The position numbers were made by a program, and so were the translations under genes. Below are positions 1 to 11,639 of a stretch of 64,000 bases of DNA, one piece after another. Numbering within the stretch: position 1 is the stretch's first letter; every line of letters starts with the position of its first letter. A model generated the notes under the pieces. It made no database searches, was not told the origin of the DNA, and saw nothing but the letters and a program-made list of their open reading frames with translations. The DNA comes from Anthonomus grandis grandis (taxonomy: Eukaryota; Arthropoda; Insecta; Coleoptera; Curculionidae): contig NC_065557.1 in the NCBI RefSeq assembly GCF_022605725.1, forward strand, positions 27,903,256-27,967,255, written 5' to 3'.

Positions 1-1528
1 AGCGGCGTCTTTAAGGGGCTGTATTTTCGTAGAAAAGCCCTAGAGGAATCTTTTTGTAAAGGAATGTTCCCCATTGTAATTTTTTTATTTTCTGTCTTAA
101 TCCGAGAAATTAAATAATAATATATAAAAATCTACTATTTTGGCTCAAATAAATGAGATAAGAAGGGAAAATTAGTTTATGCTCTGAAGTAGTGGTAGCC
201 ATGAAACTGGTTATAGAATCGTTATTTAAGCAGCCTTTTGCTGCCTAAATAAAAAACTTTTTCAAATCTTCTGGCAATTTAACAATGGATCAGAATTATG
301 ACATTTTAATAAAATTGTGACGTTTTATTGCAGAAAATCAAGGTGTATTTTTCTACTTTCCTATACAATAATGACCTTGGAGGTACTAATTTGGTGCTGC
401 ACCGAATTAATACTACTTCCACCAAATAAGCATTTAATTTCTCATGAAACAAAATTTTACTTAGCTTTTTTATTTTAAGAAAATGCAGATAAACTAACCA
501 GTAAAAAAGTTTCTCCTTTTTTACCAATTGTATTTTACTTTTTTAACCAGCTTACTAAAGAATTTGATTCCCAAAAATACACACATCAAAATGAACTAGG
601 AAACAGGGGAAAAAGCGTTTGTATTTTTAGAGAAAAAATTTGTTTTCGCGATAAATTATGTTTATTATTTGTTGAACGTTTGTTTGAACATACCTTATCA
701 CATTCGCTATTATAAATTATTCTCGTTGTTATTAAATAAAAAGTTTAAATTCTTTAAAGCGTGTTGGGTAAACTGAAATATTCAGTATTTTTGATGCGCA
801 TGTAGTGAGAATGTGTTTTAATTACGTGCAACATAGTCAATATGCAAAGGCAATATCTTGATCGTCAAACACAGTTGCTACTCGATTTTTTATTAATTAC
901 AAATTTCAAACCCAGAAAATAGAAATATAATTTAACTGCAAACTTATACTTATTGTTTATTCATTTATTTATTAGCTAAGTCACAAGTAAGTAGCAAGTT
1001 ATCACATGTTGTACATTGCCAATATTTGTACCTTTTTTTATGAACCGCAAATTGCTATTTAAATAAATTAAGAAAAATGCACAAGAAAGAACTATTAAAT
1101 ACCTAAACGTACCGACCACGTATCACTTACGGTCATACGGTTATGTCACCACAATGGGTTTACAAGTGTGAATTCAATTTAATTTACAATTTATTTGAAG
1201 AAGTAATTTTTTTTAATTATATTTGCCAATGCGATTACGTAATTAAACTAGGAAATAAAGTTCGCAAAGAAAGACAATATATATGTATAATATAGATCAT
1301 AAGATTTAATGAAAAAGTTGTTAATTAATGTGGTACTTGCATGCCCCTGTACTCAGTACTGCATTCCAGGTTAGCCTTTGGGGTAACAGACAGTCAAGTA
1401 ATACGGCTATTATCAGGCTCAGGGAAAATTTTAATTACTCAGACATATTCCTGGAGCTCGTTCCAAACAAGATTTATAGGTAGTTAAATAGATGACTTGA
1501 ATTTTATATATTGAGGACGCGCAAGCTG
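1..1528. other. AT-rich sequence without a recognised gene
   Basis: I see no coding region, RNA gene or transposon end here. The open frames are short (the longest is 73 codons on the minus strand at 306-527), have no recognisable motif and have the composition expected of random AT-rich DNA. This could be intron or intergenic sequence. Confidence 0.5.
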
Positions 1529-3230
1529 GAACAAATTCATTTTAAGTTCAGGAGTGTTTGAAAAGGAAACGCTCGGACACGTTAATTTTTTTTGATGATG
1601 AATTTATGTATACAGGGTGGATCAAACATGAGCTACGACTATCAACTTAATTTTTTATATAGAAACACCCATTTTTTATTTTATTTTTTAATCCTGTATA
1701 AATTTTAAGTATATTTTGTATACCATATCCTATACCTAACTTCAATATTTTATATGAAACGTGTGATTAAATTTTTTATAAATAACAGTTGAATAAATAT
1801 TATAGTTGACCATTAACTTCCTGACAGTAGTAGTAAGGGTGGAGGAGCTAGAGTTCGGCAAGTAGGCCTGAACATTCCCTTTTGGCCAATTTCCGACAGT
1901 AACCAAGTCAATATTCAAATTCTTGTAATACTTTACTTATTGTTTGAGGCCATTGTTGTATTTCGGCTCTAATTCAATTTTTTATTTCTTCTAAACTTTC
2001 AGGTTTATCAAAATAAACTTTAGATTTAAGATAACCCCATAGATAAAAATCCAATATTTAATAAAACCCTCCCTTCCAATCCATCTATTTATGAAAATGT
2101 TAGTAAGATAATCTCATACTGTTCGCGAATAGTGGGGGGGGAGGGGGGGTGCGCCATTCTGTTGGAACCATATCGAATCTGCCGGTATAAATGGGTTTTC
2201 ACCATTTGGATAAAGTGCCATTAAACTAGGTACTATCTGATTCTGAAGCAACTATAAATATTTTTCAGAAGTAAGTGCGCCCTCAATAAAATAGGGACCC
2301 ATAATTAACGTACCCACAATTAATGCCCATACGTTCAACTTCTTGGGAAATTATGTGTAACTTTCCATACTCCAATGTGGATCTTTTGGTGCCCAATAAA
2401 GGAAATTGTTTGCCTATTTACAGAACCATTTGAAAAAAAAACTTGCCTCGTAGGAAAAAACAATCTTACATCATTATTTCAAAAACTCTATTCTGCGGAT
2501 GTGATCATTTTCAATAAACTCCTGAATTAAATGAATTTTATATGGATGCCATTTATTCCTATGCAAATATTTTAGAACACATGATTTACTAACCGACTGA
2601 TCTGCAGCAATTTGTCGAGTTGCTTTATAAGAATTTTCTTGTAAATCGAGCAAAATATCTAATTGGCTATTTTCTGGAAGCGTGGGACGATCAAGGTCAT
2701 ATTTGTCTCTAACATGACCAAAATCTCAAACTTTTTCTCAATTTTGCTTAGACCTTTCCAGGTACTTATTATTAAGCAAATCGCAAACTTCGGCCTGTGT
2801 TCGAGTCTTTCGTCATATCGTACCATCATTAAAATTTAATTCTTTGTTTTTCAGTTAAACGCGCCATACTTTTAAACTTTGCAACTGCATTTGACACATA
2901 CTGAGACTTACGTTAAGTAATACATACTGTTTCCATGCGACTAAATAGTGTCAACAATCAAATATACCAATCAAATAGGTATATTTGATTGTTATTAAAA
3001 AACTATGAAAAAAGATGTTTGAATATGCTCAAATGATCCAAACAGTTGCAAATTTATTAATAATATTAGTATTAGGTATAAGACATGGTATAAAAAATAT
3101 ACTTAAAATTCTATGCAGGATTCAAAAATGGAATAAAAAATAGGTGTGTTCTCTTAAAAAACGTTTATGATCGTTGCTTATTTTTGGTTCACCCTGTATA
3201 CATAAATTCATTATCAAGAAAATCGAACTT
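1529..3230 (-). mobile_element. Decayed mariner-type (DD41D-like) DNA transposon with compound inverted repeats
   Basis: The inner element runs from CAGGGTGG at 1613 to CACCCTG ending at 3196, flanked by TA. The inverted repeats are about 130 bp and visibly homologous, for example the shared ATCCTGTATAAATTTTAAG-type stretch at 1692 and its diverged mirror near 3115. Outside the left inner end, 1529-1610 matches the outer part of the inverted repeat of the element at 46.7 kb (shared GTGTTTGAAAAGGAAACGCTCGG-like block, positions 1552-1577). The right outer part is mostly lost after 3230. The transposase, on the minus strand, is full of stops. The similarity of outer and inner parts to the 46.7-kb and 33.7-kb elements puts all three in one family. 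Confidence 0.75.
1890..2867 (-). pseudogene. Transposase remnant of the 1.6-kb mariner-type element
   Basis: A minus-strand start at 2867 reads MARLTEKQRIKF, the same kind of N-terminus seen in the 33.7-kb (MANLTETQRIQI) and 47.9-kb (MVKLTEREKIEI) elements. It is followed by scattered helix-turn-helix-like pieces (LDILLDLQENSYKATRQIAA, near 2600-2670). Near 2015-2055 the frame reads LDFYLWGYLKSKVYFD, the conserved segment that follows the third catalytic aspartate in this group. Several stops and shifts break the frame, and a poly-G run at 2136-2150 interrupts it. No function is expected. Confidence 0.7.
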
Positions 3231-3384
3231 TTGGTTTTAATTCTTTAATTATATTCTGATTATTTTAGAATTAGAATCTACTTGTATAATAGGATTTATA
3301 ATTTATTTATTATAATATATACAATGTTCATTTAATAAAACTTAGAAAATTTTTGAACGTTACGAGCACTGTTACAAGTTGTTA
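3231..3384. other. Short AT-rich spacer
   Basis: Nothing recognisable lies between the mariner-type element and the Tc1 fragment. Confidence 0.4.
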
Positions 3385-3770
3385 GTATGATCCAGGATGG
3401 TATGAACATTCACAACGTCGTAGAAGCTGGCAGTTCTACCAAGAGCACTAAAGGTAGGTTGAAATTTAAAGAAACTGGTGGTGTGAGAGAAAGACATACT
3501 GGTCCAACGAGAATAACATAACCGATATATAATAGATTCATTCGCTATCAGGCGTCACGAAACACCAATATTACTGCCAGCTAGTGTTACTGCTCGAACA
3601 ACAAGGAATAGGTGATATGAAAACAATTTACGCCAAATGCCGTTTGAGCTCCAGCACTACTTTGTGGAAATCGCGCAAGAAGATTAGGTTAAGCCAAAGA
3701 AAATCAGAATTTGGCAAGAGCGTGAATGTGAATGCTTTTTTTACCGATGAATCAAGGTATTATATATTTT
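3385..3770 (+). pseudogene. Tc1-like transposase N-terminal fragment
   Basis: Three reading-frame segments in order resemble the paired-like DNA-binding domain and start of the catalytic domain of Tc1 transposases. MIQDGMNIHNVVEAGSSTKS (from 3390) matches the first helix-turn-helix; a segment ending YNRFIRYQASRNTNITA (3528-3570) matches the linker and second helix-turn-helix; VNVNAFFTDESR (3730-3762) contains the first catalytic aspartate in the FTDESR motif. A stop after the TRIT segment and at least two shifts separate them. No C-terminal half follows, so this is a truncated fossil. Family assignment rests on motif order, not on a search. Confidence 0.6.
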
Positions 3771-4283
3771 AATATTAGTTTAATTTAAAATTCAAATTAG
3801 CTTTATTTTAAAAAGTTTTCAAACATCAAAAAATATATTTTTTACTAGATTTCTCAGAATTTTTATTCTTTTTGAATTATCCTACACTTGCGGGATAACC
3901 TAAATCCATGCTTTATTAAGACTTACAAACGTAAAAAGTTCTTGAAGCAAAACTTTAAGGCTGCTGAAAAGAAAAAGATGGATACCAATATAACTGGCAG
4001 AAAAAGTTTAAATTCAGCTCAGCAGAATAAGCCATGTACCATGCCATGCAAGGAGATTTAGTTTCAAATCCGGTTTTTAATAAATTGGATATATTGGGAT
4101 AGGTGTAAAAAGATATTCAGATCTGGATTTCGATAGTAGTCTATCAAAATCACAAATACATCCGATTATGTTAAAGCAACCTCCACCACTACTACTACAA
4201 AGGTCCAAAAAGAACCAACAGAGTAATTGACGAACTCCGAGCTGCAACCATTAGTGGTATTAAAACACCTGCAGCTTATGCGC
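3771..4283. other. Unassigned, coding-like scraps
   Basis: A plus-strand stretch near 4190-4300 reads RTNRVIDELRAATISGIKTP without a stop, but I do not recognise it and it has no start codon. The rest is AT-rich with nothing visible. Confidence 0.25.
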
Positions 4284-4643
4284 CTAAAAAAGGAAATCTA
4301 CAAAAAGAGCCACGCAGTCTATTAAATTATTAATAATTTTATAAATCAATATTAAATCAAAATTGTTTCTACGACTCTCTAAGGGCTTCATACCATAAAA
4401 TTTTAAGTTATCATAGTAAGTAAAAAAATGTATGTGTCTATTAAAGCGAAAATTTACTATATTTACAAATTTGTGTTGAACTCTTTTGTTGAAAATTCGT
4501 ACTCGTTGAATTTCGTCAATATATTTGTGATACATCGAATTCCAAGCCACTGTCGCATATTCTATAGTAGGTTTAACATTCGTTGTTGAATGAAAACAAA
4601 TTATTTGAAAAAAAATCGGAATCTTGATACAAAATAGCATCAC
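4284..4643 (-). pseudogene. Non-LTR retrotransposon (LINE) reverse transcriptase C-terminal fragment
   Basis: The 119-codon open frame contains KPTIEYATVAWNSMYHKYID (from about residue 23) and YYDNLKFYGMKPLESRR followed by FDLILIYKIINNLIDC. This order matches the segment downstream of the reverse transcriptase palm in Jockey/CR1-type LINEs, where a YxSxxWxP-like motif precedes 'R..yL.L.SLe.RR...L..lYKI.nG.ID'. It is only the 3' part of ORF2. The annotated start is not biological. It lies beside a Harbinger fragment on the same strand but is unrelated to it. Confidence 0.65.
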
Positions 4644-4718
4644 TCTTTAGATATTTTTTGCTAGATTATGAAGGACAAAACAAGCAACGATCAGAAAAGG
4701 AATTAGATTTAAATATTA

Positions 4719-5010
4719 TCAAACGGTATTTTTTAATAACGAAAAACGTTGCTGCACTTGTCCAGAACAGCGTTCAATTATAACCAGTATTTTTTTAAAT
4801 GAATTGTGAACGCAGATTTCTTGCAGGGTAGTTGGATTTCGGAAAGAGGTTATTAAGCATGGCTCAATTCCGTTGCCTGTATTTTCCAGCAGCACACAAT
4901 TTCGAATATTTCTCAATACATTGCATATATCACTTTTTCATGGGCTGTCATGTACAGACCCTGGCCACTCAGCACTGACACTGGTAAATAGTTCATCAGT
5001 ACGTTGCTTG
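4719..5010 (-). pseudogene. PIF/Harbinger (HARBI1-like) transposase fragment
   Basis: The minus strand reads SAEWPGSVHDS upstream of a stop, then NCVLLENTGNGIEPCLITSF, RNPTTLQEI and VIIERCSGQVQQRFSLLKN. This is the order of the DDE_4 catalytic core of Harbinger transposases: the WPGS.HDS motif with the second aspartate, the 'LlGDsGYp..pwLmTPfrnP.t..e' block and the 'viERtFG.lK.RFp.L' block with the catalytic glutamate. The GDSGY segment has decayed to ENTGNG, and an in-frame TGA sits just after HDSP. Only the core is present; I found no accompanying Myb-like gene or ends. Confidence 0.7.
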
Positions 5011-7784
5011 AACATTGATTGCGGTAAATTATTTTCTACAAACATATTCATGGGCATATTGGTTTTGATAAATCTTTTTGATTTTAATAAGATGCTATAC
5101 ATAAATTACGGTAAGAAGCCTCTAGTTTCCTAAATAGCGTAGTTTTGCAGCCTCTTTACTTTCTACGTCCTTAAATTAATAGCATTTTACAAAAACCTTT
5201 ATTAAATCAATGCATCTAACTTACTTAAGAAAAAGTATTTGCTTTATTAACAATTTGCTTTGTAACAAATGTGTGCTATGTTACAGTGTTGGATATTGTA
5301 AATTGAATAATACTGATAGCTTTCGCCACTCCTACCTGGAAACCTAATATATCATTAAATGCAATTTTAAACCTTATTAATTAGAGTTCATTATTGTAGC
5401 AACTCACTGGGATTAAATATATCGGATATATCTTAGAAACGTTTTCATCTTTTTTTACTCCAAAAGCTAAGTCCAAAGCTGTTCCTCGTCTTTTCCCCAA
5501 AAAATATTCACTCGATTCGCTCAAAATGTTCACTCATAAATCGATGTAATTGTACAAAGTAACATTCAGAAGGATTTTGCGACGCGGTTCATAGGCTTTT
5601 GGTGCTCTGATCTGTGCTAACATATCTTAAAGATCGTCTAAAATTTTTGGCACATAATGGCTATCAAAAAAACCCAGACTCATAATTTTAGATTTTTTAC
5701 CAGGAAATACTTATTTTTATAGTTTTAATCATATAATAAAATTTTAAGTAATATAAAACAAAATAGAAAACTATCGCATTAGAAAACAAAATTGTTTATT
5801 TGTATTATTTAACGCAAAATTGATTTTCTGTGTCATAGAAATTAAATGACAGGAAACCAATCTGGGATTTGGCAATATAGAATTAACCAAATTTGCGGCT
5901 ATGTAACTCGCAACACGTTGCCTTAATTTCGCCTTGTTACCAATTATCACGTAAATTTACTAACATATATGGCATTCATGATTCTGATTATTGCTAAACT
6001 GTGCTGCATAGAAGCAACTACCATTATTACCGTAAACATAAATATATTTTCGCTTTTCTCTAAATAGTGATCTTAACTCTTCTTAAGTAAATATAAAATA
6101 TAAAAAGAAAATTTAAAAACTTTTGGGCACCAAATCAGTATTAGTTATTTCAAAACATCGGCATTTTAATGACTGCTTCCTTTTTAATAAATTAATTGTC
6201 ATATATTTCGGATAAACACCTAATTCCGAAGTATTTCTCCATCCACTGATTCGGAAACTAAATGTAATGATAGTGAAATACTAACTGTAAAGCTAATCAC
6301 GTGTGGATAATATAACTTAATTCTGTATATATTATCATCATACATTCTTTTAGAGCGCATATTATTTATCGTAGTTAGAAGTATTCTAAAAAGGTAACAT
6401 TACTAAACTTCTGTAGCTTTTTCTCACATAAATAGCTTAAGATTGATTGCTTTAGCCTTCATTGATGGATTTCAACAATATTATTTAATATTAAGACTTA
6501 GAATTAAAATATTTAGATTAATCTAAATAACTCAGCTTAAATCTACTAATTAAAAACAGCCAACCTGTTACCTACACCCACTTATTTAATTATAAAAAAA
6601 GCATTGGATACCATTTATATGTATATCGTTATATTTAAGCAAATCAATTTTTGCTCAAGTTCAAGGTATCTTAAATTCCAGTAATATAAAATTTTTGATG
6701 CAAATTCGTATCTATTCTTATATATTACCTTCTTTCTTTCTATGTAACCGTTATGTTTATGTTTACCAATATATTTAACTAACTAAATAGGGTTGAAGAT
6801 TGTAATTAAAAAAAAAGGAAATCCGCTTAAAAAAAAGCTTAAAGACCTGGAGAGTTATTCTTGTGCTTAACTAAATTAGAAATTCAACCGCTCAATATTT
6901 AACTCTACTCAGGCGTGAGTTTGATACGTCCGAAATTTTACCACTTGATCAAAGTTTTAATTAAATAAAGGTTAACCAAAACCTTCAAAATATTAATAGG
7001 CGCCGCTAAATTTTTAGTCAAAATGCCTAGGGCATTATAAAAAATATAACTAAGAGGATAAAAATACGAAAGAATAAAAAAGTCAAGATTCAATGATTTT
7101 TTTAGGTCAATCAATTAATATCTCTTTCGACTAATAAACAAGCTCACGTATAAAATAGGAATCACAATTAAATTACTTATAAATAAATATATGTATATAA
7201 ATTAGAATAACAGTAGACTCCTTACGTCAAAATAAGGTGATTGAGGTAAACTTGCTTTATCCTAACTTTAATAGTACTGAAATAGACCATAACAAACTTA
7301 TAAAATAAATAAATAGTATATTAAACTGCTCATTCTAAGACAGCATAGGTATTAAGTTATTAATGAGATGTATTGATTTGTTCTGTAGTGTCATAAAAAC
7401 ATTGGACCTTTATCCTTATTAAGAAAAAATTTTTAATTTTTAAATATTGCTGAACTTTCATATGCATCCAATTTTCGATTGTGACTAACTGGTTTTTTTA
7501 TCAATTTTGAATTATCTATTCCTTCAAAGTGTCAGACTTTTAGACATGTGTTTTCAACGCAACTATATTTCACATGAGCTACATTTTCTTTAAATCTGAT
7601 ATTAATTGATCTTCTTGTTTGCCCTGTGTATTTCTTATCCCAATTATTCTCATAGATCCCGGACTTTTTAGTGGTCTTTATTTTATCTATTAAGTTTCCT
7701 ACAAGATTTTTTAATTTGGCCGAAACTTGATAAACTTAAAAAAATAATCCCCAAAATATTTGTGCAAATTTCATTTTAATGCAT
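5011..7784. other. AT-rich region, no recognised gene
   Basis: No transposase, exon or RNA motif is recognisable. A minus-strand stretch at about 5460-5640 has slightly higher GC and open scraps such as AYEPRRKILLNVTLYNYIDL broken by a TGA; I cannot assign it. The remainder is low-complexity AT-rich DNA. Confidence 0.4.
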
Positions 7785-8062
7785 GAAAATGCCACTCCAC
7801 ATGTACAGCTAAAAACATTAGATTTTTTTTCGAAAAGTAGAACATTCGTGGTTTAGACCAGCTAGCTCAATCACCTGATCTTAATCCTTCAGAGTTGGAA
7901 TCAGTTTCAAAATCAAGATCAGCTGTTTACTGTCTTCAACAGTGCTTGATAGTTATTCCCCAATAAGATCTGGGTAATTTAATCCTTAGCATGAAAAGAC
8001 ATTATAGAGCCACAATAAATGCACGAGATAGGTCGCATTTTATATTAATTTTTATCTTTTCT
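7785..8062 (+). pseudogene. Tc1-like transposase C-terminal fragment
   Basis: The frame reads HENATPHVQLKTLDFFSKSR, then (after a shift) LDQLAQSPDLNPSELESVSK, and finally LILSMKRHYRATINARDRSH. This is the order of the Tc1 C-terminal half: the 'hDNAPxH' block, the 'WPaqSPDLNPIEnlW' block with the third catalytic acidic residue, and the 'lv.SMprRc.aVI.arGg.TkY' terminus. Here the position after NP is S-E rather than I-E, and the QxDN aspartate is E. At least one shift and one stop are present. It could be the missing half of the kind of element seen at 3.4 kb, but the two are 4 kb apart and not demonstrably one copy. Confidence 0.65.
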
Positions 8063-8382
8063 ATCTTTTTTTATATTTTTGATCAAAAATCTTTTAATGT
8101 TTTGCATATGTTGTAAATAAATTTTAATTGTTCTCACGAAAATCAATATTTTGATGTCACGTCATAAGTAATTTGTTTGTAATAGGGTATCTTCATTTAT
8201 AATATCTTAGTGAGCTTTTAATAATAAATCTTTAACACAATGGGACCTCGTCAAGAATAGACTTCTACTTACAAATATCGTCACTTTCAATGTTTCCAAA
8301 AAGTATTTAATTTGAAACCACTTAACTAAAATAATTTAATATCCATAGATTTTGACCATGTGTGTATAAAATGCTTATTATA

Positions 8383-10030
8383 CAGGGTGACACATTAAAA
8401 ACTTAAAATAGCCATATATCATGATGGTTTAATAAATATTAGAAATTAATATGTCCATTTATATGTTCCTTTAATCTTAATGTATCTTGCTTTGGTGCAG
8501 TACAGTGAAAATAGATTTTTCAAAGAACTACAAAATACAGTAGGTCTTTAGTTCAGTAATCCTGTTATAAAAAGGTTTTGTTGAACTGTTTGATTTTTTT
8601 TTTGGTTTTAAATAGTTTTATAAGTTTTAATTAATTTTTATGCGTTGGTATAGAAAATAAAAATAGAGTTTTATTTTTTTTACTATGCAATAGGTTCATA
8701 GTTTAGTTTGTTTTGTTTTGAAATTAATGTTTATATTAAGGCGAATAAAAAATACCAGCAAGTCCTCGCACAACGTACTAGCTCCTGAGAGCTTGGAGCA
8801 TTATGTATTTATTGCCGAACCAATGTTTATTAAATTTACTTTGTATTTCTTTTATTACATTGCATCTGAAAACAAACATTATTATTATTATAATTATTAA
8901 AATTAAAAGAGTGTATAAAAAAATGGTGAATACGGTTTCTATAAAAGGAAAGGGAATCTGCAATCGTGCAACCCCTTAGACAGGGTGAGATACAGCACTA
9001 ACCTAATTCAAATAATATTTCTCTAAATATAGCATGGATTGCACACATTCCTAAACTATTCTTTGCTGGAGTTTTTCTAGTGACTCAGATTGCGTTTTAA
9101 AAATCGCAGATTTTAGTTGATCTCGCAAAAAGAAGTGGTGAAAGAAGAGGTGTTAGGTCCGAGAATCTAGGCGGCAACACCATAAAACTTCTTCTTTCAA
9201 TCTACTGGTTAGAATATTGACCATTTAAGCATTTCCTAACAGAAACTCAAATAAGGAGGTGCTCAATCCTATTGGCATTGTAGTAAGTGTTTTTCTAAAG
9301 ATTTCCGCGTATGTCCCTCTGATTTTCTAATTCCTGCTCTATTAGTCATTCGATAGATTTTTAAATTTGCTACTCCAAATATAGGGCCAATAATACCATC
9401 TCCCCACACACTAACCCAAACATTAATTTTCTCATCATTCCAGTAAGAAAATGTTTGCCTATTAAGATGCCCATTTATATAGAAGGAATAGTCATTATTT
9501 CACAAAACTCGATTTTTTCACCCAGGTAACTGTCACCAAGTTCTTGCACTGTGTGCAGGGTATAGGGATAAAACTTGGAAAATAAGTACGTTTCTTATTG
9601 ATTTACTAGATAATTTAGTTGCTACAGCTGCCTGAATCGGTTGAAAAAGTTGAATTAATTGTAAGCTGACCCAGAATTCCATTTGTGCTATTTCGTCGAC
9701 TAATCTCTGTTGATTTTTCTTTCTACTAGTTGACGAATATATCTGGGTTTACATTTTAATCTGAATGCCTTTTGTAAAAACGTTAAGCTGTCCTTAGAAA
9801 ATATTTATTCTGGAAACCATAAATGAATATAACGTCTACACGTTCAGCTATGTTGTACACTATTGTTAAAGATAAAAGAACTGCTGCTTTTCACTTAAAC
9901 TGAACCGAAAGTCAACTATTCTTAAAATAATAATACTAGAACAAGTTCCTTTTAAAGAAAATTTTGTAAAAACTCTTTTTTTCGACAAAAAACCATTGCA
10001 AATAAAGCAATATAAAATATTATCACCCTG
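8383..10030 (-). mobile_element. Decayed mariner-type (DD41D-like) DNA transposon
   Basis: The ends are CAGGGTGACAC at 8383 and CACCCTG ending at 10030, both next to TA, giving a body of 1648 bp. Similarity between the two ends is only clear in the first dozen bases, so the inverted repeats are short or decayed. Minus-strand transposase pieces lie between 9050 and 9760. It is older-looking than the 17.35-kb and 46.7-kb copies. Confidence 0.65.
9050..9760 (-). pseudogene. Transposase remnant of the 8.4-kb element
   Basis: Reading the minus strand, I see INGHLNRQTFSYWNDEKIN followed by VWGDGIIGPIF (the region after the first catalytic aspartate), then APPYLSFC (the block after the second aspartate, which itself is lost at a stop), then LPPRFSDLTPLL (the third motif, where the usual LD has become LL). 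Segments downstream, near 9065-9120, resemble the C-terminal 'sl..L..rI' helix. Multiple stops and shifts are present. It is a dead copy. Confidence 0.6.
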
Positions 10031-10164
10031 TATATATAATTATCGAAAATTTATCTGTATATATAATTATTTCTCTACAAGGAATCTGAGCAGAATGTAA
10101 TAATAAAGGTGAATATAATGAAAAGCACACAGTCTCCCTCCACCCGTTTATTCTATATATAGCT

Positions 10165-10215
10165 TAAAATTCCCAACATGTTTCGGATACAGCAGTGTCC
10201 ATCAGGAGACTGTAT
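10165..10215 (-). repeat. GAAAC-hairpin-CTGAT repeat motif, degenerate copy
   Basis: The plus strand reads ACATGTTTCGGATACAGCAG then TGTCCATCAGG. On the minus strand this is CTGAT, an imperfect 6-bp stem (GGACAC/GTATCC), then GAAAC. The same layout occurs at 21.88, 57.70, 57.78 and 58.0 kb, so it belongs to a dispersed repeat family. Confidence 0.4.
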
Positions 10216-10885
10216 GTTTTTAATTTTAGCCCACCTACGACTCCACGGAAAGTATGGATTATTTCTTCACTATAATTATAAAGGTTTCTTTATAGAAAAA
10301 ATTAATAATTATTGTTTGGTCGTTATGAAGACTTTAATATATATATAAAACGGTAGGACTTAGGTATGGGATTTTACATGCAAAAAATATTTACATTCTA
10401 ATCTACAAACATGTCTTAATATAGAGGGTGTTTTTTTCAAAATAACGAAGTTGACATCTAGTTCCTGTATAACTGGAACTGCAACCATCTTAAAAATATT
10501 TTATTCGAGTTGCTTCCATCGTGTTTAGTATATTGAAAAACTTTCAGATTTTGACTAATTATAGTTCTCCCACATTCGTCCTATGCAATTTCTAGAGACT
10601 CGCCCTATGACAAATCAATATGCTGCTTCTTTATAACATCTTTGTCAGTAATATCAATTTAAAATAAAATATTTTTTGTAACTTAAGTTTTTCAAATTAT
10701 CCAAAGAACATTTCCTAGAGGGTTAAAATAGGTACGACATGCAGGTCAAGGGAGCAGACCTATTTTAATTTAATTGGGGAATTCGTCGACGTTAAAAAAT
10801 TCGTAAAACTGTTTGTAAAATAAACTAACAATTAATAGTTTACTCACTGCCTGCCTATTTGGGCGCGTATCTCTATTTTTTTGCA

Positions 10886-10931
10886 AAATATTTTACCTCT
10901 ATAACTGCGAATTAATAGAGGTAAAATATTT
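10886..10931. repeat. Perfect 17-bp inverted repeat (hairpin)
   Basis: AAATATTTTACCTCTAT at 10886-10902 is followed by a 12-base spacer and its exact reverse complement at 10915-10931. No gene is adjacent; it may be part of a small foldback element. Confidence 0.7.
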
Positions 10932-11332
10932 GGTGGCTATTATTTTACGTATTATTGCCGATGAAGCAAAATTATATTATTATATATAATATGTACTAAA
11001 TAGTTTTTTGATATACAGTCTAAACGGCTCATTTGCAGATTTATAATTAATAAACAAAATTATTTGTTTTAATATTTTTCACCATCACTTAACGACTATA
11101 AAATTGTTAAGTCTTGTGACTTTCAAATAATTGTTATTATCAATATTTTTAGAGTCATTAAAAATTTTTTAATATTTACAAATGTTTATATAATAAAATG
11201 AAATTTTATAGGGCAAATACTTGACTGTTAATGCAGATGCGTTATCATAACAATTTAAGATGATTTATGAGGATGATTCTTGTTTCCGCTTTAAATCTTT
11301 AAGATTTAAAGAATGATGGGCATTATTATTTA

Positions 11333-11600
11333 TAGCCCGGGAGCCAGTGACAGATTTTTGTCAACCATCGCAACCCTAGCCAAACTTTGTGGAGTGTTAG
11401 ATTTAGTTGTCCTCTAAAGCAAAATGACCGTCAGCTGGTCCACTAGCGGTGGGTGGGCCAATGGGAGGGCCGAAAACACGTAAAAAAAATTTCAACTTTC
11501 AGTCATTTCAACCCTGCCGAAATTTTTGTAGATGGTAGTTTATATAATTAATTAAATAAAAAAAATCGTCAGCCGGCTGTATGTTGGTGGAAAGCCCGTC
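11333..11600. repeat. Left 268-bp terminal inverted repeat of the 11.3-kb element
   Basis: It matches the reverse complement of 13500-13768 with scattered substitutions; the inner 100 bp (from ATTTCAACTTTCAGTCATTT to GGAAAGCCCGTC) is nearly identical, while the outer half has drifted more. It is GC-richer than the surroundings. Confidence 0.8.
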
Positions 11601-11639
11601 AGCTGACCATGAAAACATGTAAAATCTTCGCCGTTCATA

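Noticed and set aside
10425..10480. AGAGGGTGTTTTTTTCAAAA as a mariner-type terminus
   Set aside because: It lacks the CAG start and a partner; similarity is too short.
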